The notes under the pieces: model-generated | Databases searched by the model: none | The model's input: the letters and a program-made list of their open reading frames with translations, nothing else | What the model was told of the DNA's origin: nothing | In this document: positions 16,175 to 26,069 of the stretch, in pieces | How positions within the stretch are numbered: the first letter of the stretch is position 1 | How the letters are laid out: each line of letters starts with the position of its first letter | Translations under genes and position numbers: made by a program | Assembly (NCBI RefSeq): GCF_005884405.1 | Contig: NZ_VCAO01000002.1 | Span: 248,001-312,000 of the forward strand | Direction of reading: 5' to 3' | Length of the DNA stretch: 64,000 bases | Origin: Qipengyuania marisflavi | GTDB taxonomy: Bacteria; Pseudomonadota; Alphaproteobacteria; Sphingomonadales; Sphingomonadaceae

Positions 16175-18541
16175 GTGAGCAATCCAAAACCAGATATCGC
16201 AACAATTGCGGCGCCGATTTCGGCGCGACAGGTGATCGGACTGGAAGCGCCTGGAAGCGCTGACTGGTCGCGTTTCCACGGGTCGCAATATGCCCTGCTG
16301 AAAGACCGCACCAAGCTGCGCGCCGTGGTTCATGCGATTTCGTTCGTTCTGGCCTGTGTTACCCTTTGGGGATTTGCCTATCCGGGATCGCTGGCGGTCT
16401 GGGGCATAGCTCTGGCTGTTGCCGTAACGCTCACCGCGCGTGACGAAATGAAGCTCGGCGATGCCGATGTTCGGACGTTCACCTTTGATGAAATGAAACG
16501 CCATGCGATCGGCGCGGCGTTCAAGGGGTTCGCCTGGGGCTTTGGCATCTTCCTGTTTGCTGTGATGGGCGGACAAAGCCAGCTGCTGATGCTGTGGAGC
16601 ATTGCAGCGCTGCTGATCCTGCTGACCAGCGCCAGCCGTTACAGCGCACCGCTCAGCTCTATTACCTTTACGCTGGCCCTGGGCAGCTGTGTGTTTCTGG
16701 CCAGCCTGGTGACGCTCCAGCTGACGCTAGCGGCGGTCATTCTCGCAACGACGATATTCGCCGCATTTGGTGTGGTCGAAGGTTCGCGTATCGCCTTAGG
16801 TGCCCGTATGTCGGACACGCAGATGCAGGAGAAGACCGAGGTCGTCTCCATGCTGCTGCGCGAGTTTGAGGAAGGCAAGGCCGATTGGCTATGGCAGATC
16901 GACACGCGCCGCCGCCTGTCCGGGGTATCGCCGCGTTTCGCCTTCGCACTGGGCCGTGCCACCAGCGAGATCGAAGGACAGTCCTTCCTGCAATTGATTT
17001 CGGGTGATGGCTGGAAAACCGGCCAGTTTCCGCAAAGCCTCCACGAGCTTGCTGACAAAATCAAACGCAAGGAGAACTTCTCCAATCTGATGGTTCGCGT
17101 CACCATCGCTGGCGAACATCGCTGGTGGGAGCTTTCGGGCACGCCGATTATGGATGAAGACGGGGTTTACCAGGGCTTCCGCGGGGTCGGCTCCGATGTG
17201 ACCGAACAACGCGAAAGCTCAGAGAAGATCGCTTATCTGGCGCGCTATGATACGCTGACCCAGCTCCCAAACCGCCTGATGCTTAATGAATCGGTGGCCG
17301 AGGCGCTGCACTATGCAGAACAGTGGCGCACACGCTGCGCCTTCCTGATGGTCGACCTTGACCGCTTCAAGGCGATCAACGATTCGCTGGGCCATCTGGT
17401 CGGCGACCAGATGCTGGCCGAAGTGGCGGGGCGCATTAAGGCCGTCATGACCGAAGGCGAACTGTGCGGCCGGCTTGGGGGTGACGAGTTCGCCATTGTC
17501 ATCCGCGATGCGTCGGATCGCAAGCGGATCGAAGCGCTGGCCCGCAAGGTCATTGCCCGCCTGTCCGAACCCTATCTGATTGAAAATCAGGTGCTCTATG
17601 TTGGTGCCAGTATTGGCTCATCGATTGGCCCGCGCGATGGCCGGACCGTCGAAGAATTGCTGCGTAACGCCGATCTGGCGCTGTACCGTGCGAAAGATGC
17701 CGGCGGCGGCGAATATTTCGAATACGAACCCTCGCTCCATGCGATGGCCGAGGAAAAGCGCCAGCTGGAATTCTCGCTGCGCGGTGCGCTGGAGAAGCAG
17801 GAATTGCTGCTCCATTATCAGCCGGTTGTGGACGCTTACAGCGAAACCATCGTCAGTTTCGAAGCTCTGGTGCGCTGGAACAGCCGCGAGCATGGTTTCA
17901 TCAGCCCGGGCAAATTTATCCCGCTGGCCGAAGACACTCGCCTGATCGTCCCAATTGGTACCTGGATCATGCAGGAGGCCTGCCGTGAGGCGGCTGCCAA
18001 TTGGCCCGAAGACGTGAAGGTCAACATCAACGTCTCGCCCGAGCAGCTGCTTGAGCCAGACTTCGTTACTGTGGTCGTGCGGGCTCTGTCACACAGTGGC
18101 CTGGACCCCAAGCGGCTGGAAATCGAGGTTACCGAAAGCATTTTTGTGCGCGACGCGGACATTGCCCGCAAGGCGCTGGAACAGTGCATGGCGCTGGGTT
18201 GCTCAATCGCTCTCGACGATTTCGGAACAGGCTATTCCTCGCTTGGCTATCTGCGCAAACTCAGCTTCTCGACCATCAAGGTCGACCGCAGCTTTGTGCA
18301 GGGCGCCGCGCAGAACAGCCGTGAGAGCCTGGCTATCATCCGCGCCGTGGTGGCGATGGCTGAAAGCCTTGAAATGACCACCACCGCCGAAGGCGTCGAA
18401 AATGAAGAAGAAGCCGAAATGATCCGCAAACTCGGCTGCGACAAAATCCAGGGCTTCCACTTCGGCCGACCAATGCCACCAGCCGATGTGATCAAGATTT
18501 TCACGCGAAAAGCGGCTGACGAGCAGCGCAAAATCGCCTGA
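16175..18541 (+). CDS. Membrane GGDEF-EAL cyclic-di-GMP protein with PAS domain
   Basis: A 788-residue protein. Hydrophobic segments lie at about residues 48-205, followed by a PAS-like sensor (about 235-345, with WLWQIDTRRRLSGVSPRF). The GGDEF domain has an intact GGDEF at 435-439. The EAL domain has EAL at 563-565 and DDFGTGYSSLGYL further on. Both catalytic signatures look intact, so it may make and break c-di-GMP, with one activity gated by the membrane or PAS input. The GTG start at 16175 fits the N-terminus. The stop abuts the purQ stop with no gap. Confidence 0.92.
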   Translation: MSNPKPDIATIAAPISARQVIGLEAPGSADWSRFHGSQYALLKDRTKLRAVVHAISFVLACVTLWGFAYPGSLAVWGIALAVAVTLTARDEMKLGDADVRTFTFDEMKRHAIGAAFKGFAWGFGIFLFAVMGGQSQLLMLWSIAALLILLTSASRYSAPLSSITFTLALGSCVFLASLVTLQLTLAAVILATTIFAAFGVVEGSRIALGARMSDTQMQEKTEVVSMLLREFEEGKADWLWQIDTRRRLSGVSPRFAFALGRATSEIEGQSFLQLISGDGWKTGQFPQSLHELADKIKRKENFSNLMVRVTIAGEHRWWELSGTPIMDEDGVYQGFRGVGSDVTEQRESSEKIAYLARYDTLTQLPNRLMLNESVAEALHYAEQWRTRCAFLMVDLDRFKAINDSLGHLVGDQMLAEVAGRIKAVMTEGELCGRLGGDEFAIVIRDASDRKRIEALARKVIARLSEPYLIENQVLYVGASIGSSIGPRDGRTVEELLRNADLALYRAKDAGGGEYFEYEPSLHAMAEEKRQLEFSLRGALEKQELLLHYQPVVDAYSETIVSFEALVRWNSREHGFISPGKFIPLAEDTRLIVPIGTWIMQEACREAAANWPEDVKVNINVSPEQLLEPDFVTVVVRALSHSGLDPKRLEIEVTESIFVRDADIARKALEQCMALGCSIALDDFGTGYSSLGYLRKLSFSTIKVDRSFVQGAAQNSRESLAIIRAVVAMAESLEMTTTAEGVENEEEAEMIRKLGCDKIQGFHFGRPMPPADVIKIFTRKAADEQRKIA

Positions 18542-19219
18542 TCAGGCGGTTGCCAACGCCTTGATAGCGCTTTCGAACAAGGCGCGGCCATCGGTTCCGC
18601 CATGCGCAGGTTCAACCGCCCGTTCAGGATGCGGCATCATGCCCAGCACATTGCCCGCTGCATTCAGCAGCCCGGCGATATCGCGCCGTGATCCGTTGCA
18701 ATTATCGGCATAGCGGAACGCCACGCGGCCATCGCCCTCAATCCGGTCGAGCGTATCGTCATCGGCAAAGTAATTGCCATCGTGATGCGCCACTGGGATG
18801 TTGATCGTCTGGCCCGCGTCATAGCCCGCCGTGAAAAGCGATTGCGTGTTCTCGACCGTCAGTGCCACGGTGCGGCAGATGAAAGTCTGCCCCGCATTGC
18901 GCATCAGCGCGCCGGGCAGCAGCCCCGCTTCGGTCAGCACCTGAAAGCCGTTGCACACGCCCAGCACGGGCACGCCGCGCCCGGCTGCGGCGATCACCGC
19001 GCGCATGATCGGGCTGCGTGCTGCCATCGCGCCAGAGCGCAGATAGTCGCCATAGGAAAACCCGCCGGGCAGCACGATGAAATCGAGGCTTTCGGGCAGT
19101 TCGGCATCGCCGTGCCAGACACGCAGCGGGGCTTGTCCCGATACAGTCTTCAGCGCCACCGCCATGTCGCGGTCGCAGTTGGAACCCGGAAAGGTGATGA
19201 CTGCGGTGCGAAAGCTCAT
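18542..19219 (-). CDS. purQ: Phosphoribosylformylglycinamidine synthase subunit PurQ
   Basis: A 225-residue class I glutamine amidotransferase that feeds ammonia to PurL in purine synthesis (FGAR to FGAM). Visible signs are [14 protein letters not shown] at the N-terminus, the [15 protein letters not shown] loop, the nucleophile Cys in GVCNGFQ, and the HHDGNYF and [11 protein letters not shown] motifs. The ATG at 19219 overlaps the purS stop (ATGA-type), so the two are coupled. purL is not in this window. Confidence 0.97.
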   Translation of the reverse strand: MSFRTAVITFPGSNCDRDMAVALKTVSGQAPLRVWHGDAELPESLDFIVLPGGFSYGDYLRSGAMAARSPIMRAVIAAAGRGVPVLGVCNGFQVLTEAGLLPGALMRNAGQTFICRTVALTVENTQSLFTAGYDAGQTINIPVAHHDGNYFADDDTLDRIEGDGRVAFRYADNCNGSRRDIAGLLNAAGNVLGMMPHPERAVEPAHGGTDGRALFESAIKALATA

Positions 19220-19452
19220 GCGGGCTCTTTCTCGATCCGGTAGTTTTCGATCACCGTATTGGCGAGCAGCTGGCGGCACATCGTGTCGAGCGCTTCGTCA
19301 GTGGTGTCGTCGGCGGCGTCAAGTTCGATCATCCGACCAATGCGGACATCTTCGACACCGGCAAAGCCCAATCCTTCCAGCGCATGGTGGACAGCACGGC
19401 CCTGCGGGTCGAGCACACCGGGCTTGAGGTTTACGAACACGCGGACTTTCAT
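19216..19452 (-). CDS. purS: Phosphoribosylformylglycinamidine synthase subunit PurS
   Basis: A 78-residue PurS, the small structural subunit that bridges PurL and PurQ. It shows the family N-terminus [18 protein letters not shown] and the later [17 protein letters not shown] segment. The start was chosen at that Met because the upstream frame is not protein-like. It is translationally coupled to purQ. Confidence 0.97.
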   Translation of the reverse strand: MKVRVFVNLKPGVLDPQGRAVHHALEGLGFAGVEDVRIGRMIELDAADDTTDEALDTMCRQLLANTVIENYRIEKEPA

Positions 19453-19607
19453 GGGCAGGCCTTTCGGATCGGACGGCGCGAAACTGTGGGCGCGCCTATG
19501 CCGTGAAGGGCGCCGACAGGCAAGGCGCGGCGCGATTTGCCCCGCAATTTTGCCGCTGAGGGTACAGGGTGTTGGCTTTGCAGCAAGCGCTTGGCTAAGC
19601 CTGCGGT

Positions 19608-20489
19608 GTGATCCGCATCGACCTGTTCTATAACCCGTACTCGGGCGGCTTTCGCGCACCGCGCCTCGCTGCGTTGGTCGAGGCTCTGGCGGCAGAGGGC
19701 TTTGCGGTTACCCAGCGCGAAACTTCGCTTGAACCAATTCAGGTCAGCGCAGGGTGCGAACTGGTGTGCATCCACGGCGGCGATGGCGCATTGCGCGATA
19801 CAGTCGCGGCGCTGGGAACTGCTGCCGGGCAAGTCCCGCTGTGCGTCGCGCCCACCGGCACGATCAATCTGGTCGCACGCGAGCTTGGCTATGCAGCAGA
19901 ACCGCGCAAATTCGCGTCCGCGTTGCGGGCAGCGTGGGATCGCGGGCAGGACAGCTGGGTCCACGCTCCGCTTTATACGCTGGGCGAATTGCCAGTGGTG
20001 TCATGCCTCAGCATCGGCCCCGACAGCCATGCGGTGTCGCGAGTGTCCAGCGCGCTCAAGATGCGGATCGGCCGCTATGCCTATGTCGTGGCACTGCTGC
20101 GACAGATGCGGGATTGGCCGCGCAATCCGATGACTGTTCGCGGTGAGCTCGCGACGGGAGAGGTGTTCGAATGCGAGGCAGAGGCGGTCATAGCCTCGCA
20201 CGGCGCACTGTTCGCCGGGCCATTCCGCCTCAGCCCCAAAGCGGCCCTGACAGCCGATGCGGTGGAGCTTATTACGCTGCACCGCTCGACCCGACTGGGC
20301 ACGCTCGCACTGGCACTGGCGGCGATGCTGCACCTGCCCATCGCCAAGCTGCGCCTGGCCGAAATCCGTAGTATTCGCCGCGCCAGTTTCAACCGCTGTG
20401 TGACGCCCGTACAGGTCGACGGCGACCACTTCCCGGACTGCGCTTACGCCATCGGGCCCAGCGGCCTGACGCTGCGTTATGTGGTTTAA
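19608..20489 (+). CDS. Diacylglycerol/lipid kinase family protein
   Basis: A 293-residue DAGK-catalytic-domain protein. The nucleotide-binding signature GGDGALRDTVAAL (about residues 58-70) and the PTGTINLVAREL motif are clear, and the typical NPYSGG opens the protein. Members phosphorylate diacylglycerol, sphingosine-like or other lipids; in sphingomonads, which make sphingolipids, a sphingoid-base substrate is possible but unproven. It sits on the opposite strand between purS and purC and ends 4 nt before the purC stop. The GTG start is followed directly by the family N-terminus. Confidence 0.87.
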   Translation: MIRIDLFYNPYSGGFRAPRLAALVEALAAEGFAVTQRETSLEPIQVSAGCELVCIHGGDGALRDTVAALGTAAGQVPLCVAPTGTINLVARELGYAAEPRKFASALRAAWDRGQDSWVHAPLYTLGELPVVSCLSIGPDSHAVSRVSSALKMRIGRYAYVVALLRQMRDWPRNPMTVRGELATGEVFECEAEAVIASHGALFAGPFRLSPKAALTADAVELITLHRSTRLGTLALALAAMLHLPIAKLRLAEIRSIRRASFNRCVTPVQVDGDHFPDCAYAIGPSGLTLRYVV

Positions 20490-20493
20490 ATGC

Positions 20494-21300
20494 TTACTTT
20501 TTAACTGGTTTGGCAGTGTTGCGCAGCCGCCCGCGATGGGCGTTGAGATCGAGCACTTCGCCGGGTCCTGAATCCTCGTTCTGCAACAGGCCGAGGCGGC
20601 GGGCGACTTCGCGATAGGCTTCTTCGACACCGCCCAGATCGCGGCGGAAGCGGTCCTTGTCGAGCTTCTCGCCCGAATTAATGTCCCACAGGCGGCAGCC
20701 GTCGGGGCTGATCTCGTCGGCCAGAATTACGCGCGCGTAATCGCCGTCCCAGATGCGGCCGAACTCCAGCTTGAAGTCTACCAGCCGGATATCGATCGCG
20801 GCGAACATGCCGGACAGGAAATCGTTGATGCGGATCGCCATGCTGGACATGTCCTGCAGCTCTTCATGGCTGCACCAGTTGAAGCAGGCGATGTGTTCTT
20901 CGGACACCAGCGGGTCACCCAGCGCATCGTCCTTGTAGTAATATTCGATCAGCGTGTGCGGCAGCGGTTCGCCCTCTTCGATCCCCAGGCGTTTGGAAAT
21001 CGAGCCAGCGGCGACGTTGCGCACGACCACTTCAAGCGGAATAATTTCGACCTGGCGCACCAGCTGTTCGCGCATATTGAGGCGGCGAATGAAATGCGTC
21101 GGGATGCCGATGTGGCTGAGGCGCGTGAACACATATTCGCTGATGCGATTGTTGATCACGCCCTTGCCGTTGATCGTGCCCTTTTTCTCGGCATTGAAGG
21201 CGGTCGCGTCATCCTTGAAATACTGGATGATGGTGCCCGGTTCGGGGCCTTCATACAGGATCTTGGCCTTGCCTTCGTAGATCTGGCGGCGACGTGCCAT
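20494..21300 (-). CDS. purC: Phosphoribosylaminoimidazole-succinocarboxamide synthase
   Basis: A 268-residue SAICAR synthetase, which ligates aspartate to CAIR using ATP. The sequence shows [12 protein letters not shown] at the N-terminus, [12 protein letters not shown], the [17 protein letters not shown] core and [10 protein letters not shown] with ADEISPD. Length is a little above the usual 235-260, with a short basic C-terminal tail. It lies upstream of purS and purQ on the same strand, with a lipid kinase gene in between on the other strand. Confidence 0.97.
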   Translation of the reverse strand: MARRRQIYEGKAKILYEGPEPGTIIQYFKDDATAFNAEKKGTINGKGVINNRISEYVFTRLSHIGIPTHFIRRLNMREQLVRQVEIIPLEVVVRNVAAGSISKRLGIEEGEPLPHTLIEYYYKDDALGDPLVSEEHIACFNWCSHEELQDMSSMAIRINDFLSGMFAAIDIRLVDFKLEFGRIWDGDYARVILADEISPDGCRLWDINSGEKLDKDRFRRDLGGVEEAYREVARRLGLLQNEDSGPGEVLDLNAHRGRLRNTAKPVKK

Positions 21301-21449
21301 GGGCGGTTATTCCTTCGTGCAAAAAGCCAAGCGCCCCGGCGGCGGAATCGAATGGCTTCCGCAAGCTCCGGGGCGATGGCCGCGCCATACCGCAAGGGCA
21401 GCAGGGACGCAATTGCGCAGCTTAAAGGCGCGCTGGAAATACGAATCGA

Positions 21450-22757
21450 TCAGTGAACCGAACTGGAGGGCGTTTCCTCGACCGCGGGGGCGTGGTCAGC
21501 CTTCAGCTTGTCGATCAGCCGCCCCAGCGTGGCGCGCTGGACCAGTACCGAGAACAGCACGGCGGCAAAGGTTGCGGCCAGGATCAGGTCGCGCGTTTCG
21601 CCCGGTGGTAGCGAGAGCGCCAGAGCGATCGAGATGCCGCCGCGCAAACCGCCCCACCACAGCACACGGCCCGCCCCTTTTTCGGCCAGTCGGGTTGCAG
21701 GGATGGCTTTGGTGCTGACTGTGACGGCCACGGCGCGCGCTGCCAGCGTCAGCGGGATGGCGGCGAGGCCGAGGATCAGGTCGTCGACGCCGGGCACCAG
21801 CGCGATCATCTCAAGCCCGATCAGCAGGAACAGCACCGAATTGAGCAATTCGTCGACCAGCTCCCAGAACTTTACCACGTAATCGCGCGTCACATCGCTC
21901 ATCGCGTAGGTGACCCCGTGATTGCCAATCAGCAGGCCAGCAACCGCCATCGCCAGCGGGCCGGAGATGTGCAGGCTGGAACACAGCGCATAGCCGCCCA
22001 TGACGATGGCCAGCGTGATCAGCACTTCCAGCGTATATTCGTCCATGCTGGCCAGCGCACGGTAACCGATCCAGCCGAACACCAGACCGACCAGCACACC
22101 GCCACCGGCCTCGATAGCGAACAACCGCGCGCCTTCGGACAGCGAGAAATCTGCGCCGGTCACTGCCGCGCCCAGCAGGATGGTGAAAATCACGATGCCT
22201 ACGCCGTCATTGAACAGGCTCTCCCCCGCCACCGCGCTTTGCAGTGATAGCGGCACGTTTTCCTCGCGCAGGACGCCCAGCACCGACACCGGATCAGTGG
22301 GCGAAATCAGCGCGCCAAACACGAAATACCAGATCGGCGTAATCGGCAGCCCCAGCGCAAGGCCGACGCCCCATGTAGCCATGCCCACCAGAATGGTCGA
22401 CACCATCACGCCAATCGTCGAGAGCAGTAGCACTGGCAGCCAGGCGTTCTTGAGCCGGTCAAGATCGACATGCAGCGCCCCCGCAAACAGCAGGAAACTG
22501 AGCATCCCCTGCAACAAGGTGTCGGTGAAATTCATCTGCGACAACAGGCCTGCAACCTGATCATCCAGCGTCACGGCTGGGAAGAACGCATTGGCGATCA
22601 TCAGCCCCATCGCCGCCAGCGCGCCCATCACGGTCAGCCCGATAACATGCGGCAGCTTGATGAAATGATGATTAAACCAGCCGAGCAGCGCGGCGGCCAC
22701 CACCAGAATGGCTGCGATGTCGAAGGCGTTGAGCGCGTTGGCAGAAGTTTCATGCAT
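21450..22757 (-). CDS. CPA1-family cation/proton antiporter
   Basis: A 435-residue multipass membrane protein of the NhaP/CPA1 sodium(or potassium)/proton antiporter family. Family markers are LLFAGALHVDLDRLK, GALISPTDPVSVLGVLRE (containing the ion-binding Asp), SLFNDGVGIVIFT and the GGLRGGISIALALSLP helix near the C-terminus. It exchanges protons for alkali cations across the inner membrane for pH and sodium tolerance. A second in-frame start lies 21 nt upstream. No soluble regulatory C-terminal domain is present. Confidence 0.93.
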   Translation of the reverse strand: MHETSANALNAFDIAAILVVAAALLGWFNHHFIKLPHVIGLTVMGALAAMGLMIANAFFPAVTLDDQVAGLLSQMNFTDTLLQGMLSFLLFAGALHVDLDRLKNAWLPVLLLSTIGVMVSTILVGMATWGVGLALGLPITPIWYFVFGALISPTDPVSVLGVLREENVPLSLQSAVAGESLFNDGVGIVIFTILLGAAVTGADFSLSEGARLFAIEAGGGVLVGLVFGWIGYRALASMDEYTLEVLITLAIVMGGYALCSSLHISGPLAMAVAGLLIGNHGVTYAMSDVTRDYVVKFWELVDELLNSVLFLLIGLEMIALVPGVDDLILGLAAIPLTLAARAVAVTVSTKAIPATRLAEKGAGRVLWWGGLRGGISIALALSLPPGETRDLILAATFAAVLFSVLVQRATLGRLIDKLKADHAPAVEETPSSSVH

Positions 22758-22833
22758 GGCCGGGGTCGATAGCGGCACTTGGCGCTAAGGTGAAGCTTGC
22801 GTGTGCAGGCGTGCTTGGGCAGGCAGGCGCACC

Positions 22834-23766
22834 ATGCAGGCAAGCGATCAGGACCGCGCGGCGGAATACCGATACCGGCATTCGGGGCTCATCGTCGCCT
22901 CAGCGCTGCCCTTGCCCGAATGGGAGGCGTTTGCGGCGCAGGATACTGGCGCGGCGGATGTGACGATTGCGCTGGGCGAGGGGCCGATGGCTTGCAATCT
23001 GGCGTACGATGGCCTGACCTTTGATGATGGCGTGATGCGCTTCCAGATCGACGATATTGGCGGCTGGGAAATCGCGGAGGGCAATCGGATTACGCTGTTC
23101 CTCGATCCTGCTGCCGATATGCGTGAGTTGCGGCTGTTCACGCTGGGCAGCGCGTGGGGCGCGCTGGGTTATCAGCGTGGGCATGCGATGTGGCATGGCA
23201 GCGCGGTGGCGCGCGAGGGCCACGCGGTGCTGCTGTGCGGTGATGCGGGCGAGGGCAAGAGCACGATGGCAGGTGCGCTGCTGTCACGCGGCGGCACGCT
23301 GGTCGCAGATGACCTCAGCCGCATCGCTCCGGGGAAGGGCGCGGCCGTCATCCACCCCTCCAGCGCCCGGCTGAAACTGTGGCGTGAGGCGATTGACCGG
23401 CTTGGCTGGCAGGACCGCGTGATTGAGCGCGATTATTACCGCGAGGACAAGTTTCATTGCAGCGTCGCTGCGCACGCGGCTGGCGATCCGCCAATGCCGC
23501 TCGCCGCCGTTGTGGTGCTTACCACTGGCGAAGCAGTGTCGCTGGAGCGTTTGCAAGGGGGCGCAGCGGTGCAGGCCGCGCTGCGCGGGACGATGTACCG
23601 TCCCGAAATGCTTGAGGCACTGGGCGAGTGGGCACAGCAGGGTGCGTTGGCCGCTCGCATCGCTGTGAACTGCCCGGTCTGGCGGTTGACGCGCCCGCGC
23701 GACTTCGCTGCGCTGGACGAAGCCTGCGCTGCGCTGGCACCTTTGTGGCCTGGACAAGAACCATAG
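22834..23766 (+). CDS. HPr kinase-like (HprK-related) P-loop protein
   Basis: A 310-residue protein whose C-terminal half resembles the HPr serine kinase fold. Walker A is GDAGEGKST (about residues 136-144), followed by LVADDLSRI (about 157-165) matching the kinase Asp pair region. The N-terminal half (about 15-120) is not the HprK N-domain and is family-specific. Such HprK-related proteins occur next to peptide-modifying genes in other bacteria; here the neighbours are an antiporter and a penicillin-binding protein, and no HPr gene or precursor peptide is seen. The ATG at 22834 is preferred over 22801. The substrate is unknown. Confidence 0.78.
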   Translation: MQASDQDRAAEYRYRHSGLIVASALPLPEWEAFAAQDTGAADVTIALGEGPMACNLAYDGLTFDDGVMRFQIDDIGGWEIAEGNRITLFLDPAADMRELRLFTLGSAWGALGYQRGHAMWHGSAVAREGHAVLLCGDAGEGKSTMAGALLSRGGTLVADDLSRIAPGKGAAVIHPSSARLKLWREAIDRLGWQDRVIERDYYREDKFHCSVAAHAAGDPPMPLAAVVVLTTGEAVSLERLQGGAAVQAALRGTMYRPEMLEALGEWAQQGALAARIAVNCPVWRLTRPRDFAALDEACAALAPLWPGQEP

Positions 23767-23806
23767 AGGCGTTCGCGCGTTCGAAGGCGCGGGAGGATTT
23801 TACTGT

Positions 23807-25696
23807 ATGACCATCAACAGCGTTACGGACTGGCTGTACAATACCGCATGGCCGTGGCTGCGCGACCGTCCGCTGCGCTATACGCTGCTGTTCGCTTTCC
23901 TGATCGTGTTGCTGGCTTGGGAAACCGCCGCCGCGCCGCCGTGGCGGATGGGCGAGACGGGGCAGGCCGACGCGCTGGAATTCCTCGCCGCCGATGACAC
24001 CGTGATTGCGCGGCGCGGCAATGCTGTCCCTGAACCGATCGAGGCCGGATCACTGCCGCCGCACGTCCGCAACGCCTTTATCGCTATCGAGGATCGCCGG
24101 TTCTTCGACCACGGCGGGTTGGACCTGCGCGGTCTGGCGCGCGCTATGCTCGCCAATGCGCAGGCGGGCGGCGTGGTGGAGGGCGGCTCCACCATTACCC
24201 AGCAATATGTCAAAAACGCCTATCTGACTCAGGACCGCACCTTTGCACGTAAGCTGAAAGAGGTGGTGCTGGCCGATTGGGTCGAAGTGTGGATGGGCAA
24301 GGATGACATCCTCTCCGGCTATCTCGAAGCGGCATATTATGGCGACGGCCAAAACGGCCTGGCTGCCGCCGCGCGCCATTATTTCGACCGTGCACCCGCG
24401 GATCTGACGCTTGGCCAATCCGCCTTGCTGGCCGGAATGCTAAAGGCGCCGTCCAATCTGGCACCGACCGTGGACCGTGAGGCTTCGCTGGAGCGGATGC
24501 GTATCGTGCTGTCGGCGATGGCGGATGCAGAGTTCATCACTGCCAAGCAGGCCGAGGGCGAGCCTGACCCCCGCGTCACGCACCCGCGCGCTGGCGGTGA
24601 TGATGTACCAGGCGGGTCATGGTTTACCGATTGGCTGGCGCAGGGCATGGACGATAATGCGACCGGGCAGGTCAAGACCACGCTCGACGCGGCATTACAG
24701 GCTCAGGCCGAACAGGCAGTTGCTGCGGCATCGCTGGGCAGCGCCGAGGTCGCCCTGATCGCAATCCGTCCCGATGGCCGCGTGGTGGCGATGGTAGGCG
24801 GTAAGGAATGGCAGGCCGAGGCGTTCAACCGCGCGCTGTTTGCCGAACGTCAGCCGGGTTCGACGTTCAAACTGTTCGATTATCTCGCCGCTTTTCGTGA
24901 TGGCGCAACGCCCGACGACACCATGCTGGACGGCCCCCTGAACATTGACGGGTGGCAGCCGAAGAATGCCTATTCGGGCTATCGCGGAGCAATCACCATC
25001 CGCGAGGCCTTTGCGATTTCCAGCAACACCGTGGCAGTGCGCGCGGCGCAGACCGCAGGCTATGACGAAGTGCGCAAGGCTGCGCGCGATCTGGGTGTGC
25101 ATTCGGAGCTGACCGAGATGGACAGCCTGCCGCTGGGCACGTCAAACATGACGCTGGCCGAACTGGTTACCGCCTATGCCGCCTTTGCGGGCGGGCGGTA
25201 TCCGGTCACATTGTACGGGATCGAAGATGACGCCGACCCGCCAAGCGAGGAGCTGGACCGGCATGGCGAATGGATCCCGATGCTCGATCTCTTGTGGCAG
25301 GCGGCCAATGCCGGAACGGGCAAGCGCGCCGTGCTGGCGCAGCCGACCTTTGGCAAGACCGGGACATCGCAAGATGGCCGCGATTCGCTGTTTGTGGGCT
25401 TTGCCGGTAATCTGGTGACCGCCGTGTGGGTGGGCCGTGACGACAATGATCCCATCCCCGGCAATAGCGGCGGCCATGTGCCCGCACAGATTTGGAACGC
25501 CTTCATGTCCGGCGCCGATCTGGAGCCGATGGACCTGCCATTCAATGCCAATGGCGCGTCCACTTCCACTTCCACGTCCACAGCCGCTGTCTCTACCGCA
25601 GCAGCAGGCGCAACTGCGGCAGCAGCAGCCACCACTCGCAAGCCACCGAAAAAGCGCGGCAAGAAACGCGGCGGCAAAGGCCGCAAAAAGCGCTGA
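23807..25696 (+). CDS. Penicillin-binding protein 1 (transglycosylase/transpeptidase)
   Basis: A 629-residue bifunctional class A PBP that polymerises and crosslinks peptidoglycan. An N-terminal membrane anchor is at about residues 28-43. The GT51 domain has the catalytic Glu95 (IEDRRFFDHGG) and EGGSTITQQYVKNAY. The transpeptidase domain has Ser352-x-x-Lys355 (PGSTFK), Ser405-Ser-Asn407 and Lys517-Thr-Gly. The C-terminus is a Ser/Thr/Ala run followed by a strongly basic tail (KPPKKRGKKRGGKGRKKR), likely periplasmic and possibly binding anionic wall polymers. At 629 aa it is shorter than PBP1a and fits a PbpC/PBP1b-like short form. Confidence 0.93.
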   Translation: MTINSVTDWLYNTAWPWLRDRPLRYTLLFAFLIVLLAWETAAAPPWRMGETGQADALEFLAADDTVIARRGNAVPEPIEAGSLPPHVRNAFIAIEDRRFFDHGGLDLRGLARAMLANAQAGGVVEGGSTITQQYVKNAYLTQDRTFARKLKEVVLADWVEVWMGKDDILSGYLEAAYYGDGQNGLAAAARHYFDRAPADLTLGQSALLAGMLKAPSNLAPTVDREASLERMRIVLSAMADAEFITAKQAEGEPDPRVTHPRAGGDDVPGGSWFTDWLAQGMDDNATGQVKTTLDAALQAQAEQAVAAASLGSAEVALIAIRPDGRVVAMVGGKEWQAEAFNRALFAERQPGSTFKLFDYLAAFRDGATPDDTMLDGPLNIDGWQPKNAYSGYRGAITIREAFAISSNTVAVRAAQTAGYDEVRKAARDLGVHSELTEMDSLPLGTSNMTLAELVTAYAAFAGGRYPVTLYGIEDDADPPSEELDRHGEWIPMLDLLWQAANAGTGKRAVLAQPTFGKTGTSQDGRDSLFVGFAGNLVTAVWVGRDDNDPIPGNSGGHVPAQIWNAFMSGADLEPMDLPFNANGASTSTSTSTAAVSTAAAGATAAAAATTRKPPKKRGKKRGGKGRKKR

Positions 25697-25719
25697 GGCG
25701 GATTGTCAGGAAAAAGGAA

Positions 25720-25794
25720 TGGTGCCCAGGGGCGGAGTCGAACCACCGACACGACGATTTTCAGTCGTCTGCTCTACCACTGAGCTACCCGGGC
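25720..25794 (-). tRNA. tRNA-Phe (GAA)
   Basis: A 75-nt cloverleaf on the minus strand. The acceptor stem GCCCGGG pairs with CCTGGGC (one G-T pair). The anticodon stem-loop is GACGACTGAAAATCGTC with anticodon GAA, the T-loop is GGTTCGACTCC, and the CCA end is encoded. The D-loop is one base shorter than usual. A short T-run (positions 25711-25715 on the complementary strand) follows the 3' end. Confidence 0.96.
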
Positions 25795-25880
25795 ATTCCT
25801 GTCGCAGCCGTCCTTGCGTGGGCGGCCAGCGGTTGGAGTGCGCGCCTATGGCGAAGCCTCGCGCGCTTGGCAAGGGGGAA

Positions 25881-26069
25881 TCAGTCCTCTTCGCCGCGGA
25901 CCACGGCCGCGGCGATTTCTTCGGGCAGTGCGGTGCGACCGGGCACAGCGTAACCTTCGCCGAACCAGCGCGCCAGATCGCGGTCGCGGCAGCGGGCCGA
26001 ACAGAACGGCGCAAATTCTTGACTGCGTGGTTTGCGGCAGATCGGGCAGGGCTTGGCTTGGCTAGTCAT
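25881..26069 (-). CDS. yacG: DNA gyrase inhibitor YacG (zinc-binding)
   Basis: A 62-residue zinc protein with the CPIC and FCSARCRDRDLARW motifs that supply four Cys ligands. It matches YacG, which binds GyrB and inhibits gyrase. The ATG overlaps the end of the RNase E/G-like gene, and the order infA-maf-RNase-yacG-tRNA-Phe looks like a conserved alphaproteobacterial block. Confidence 0.93.
   Translation of the reverse strand: MTSQAKPCPICRKPRSQEFAPFCSARCRDRDLARWFGEGYAVPGRTALPEEIAAAVVRGEED

Noticed and set aside
25550-25690. Possible simple-sequence repeat in the PBP1 tail (Ser/Thr/Ala codons and Lys/Arg run)
   Set aside because: It is a low-complexity coding tail with no regular nucleotide unit.
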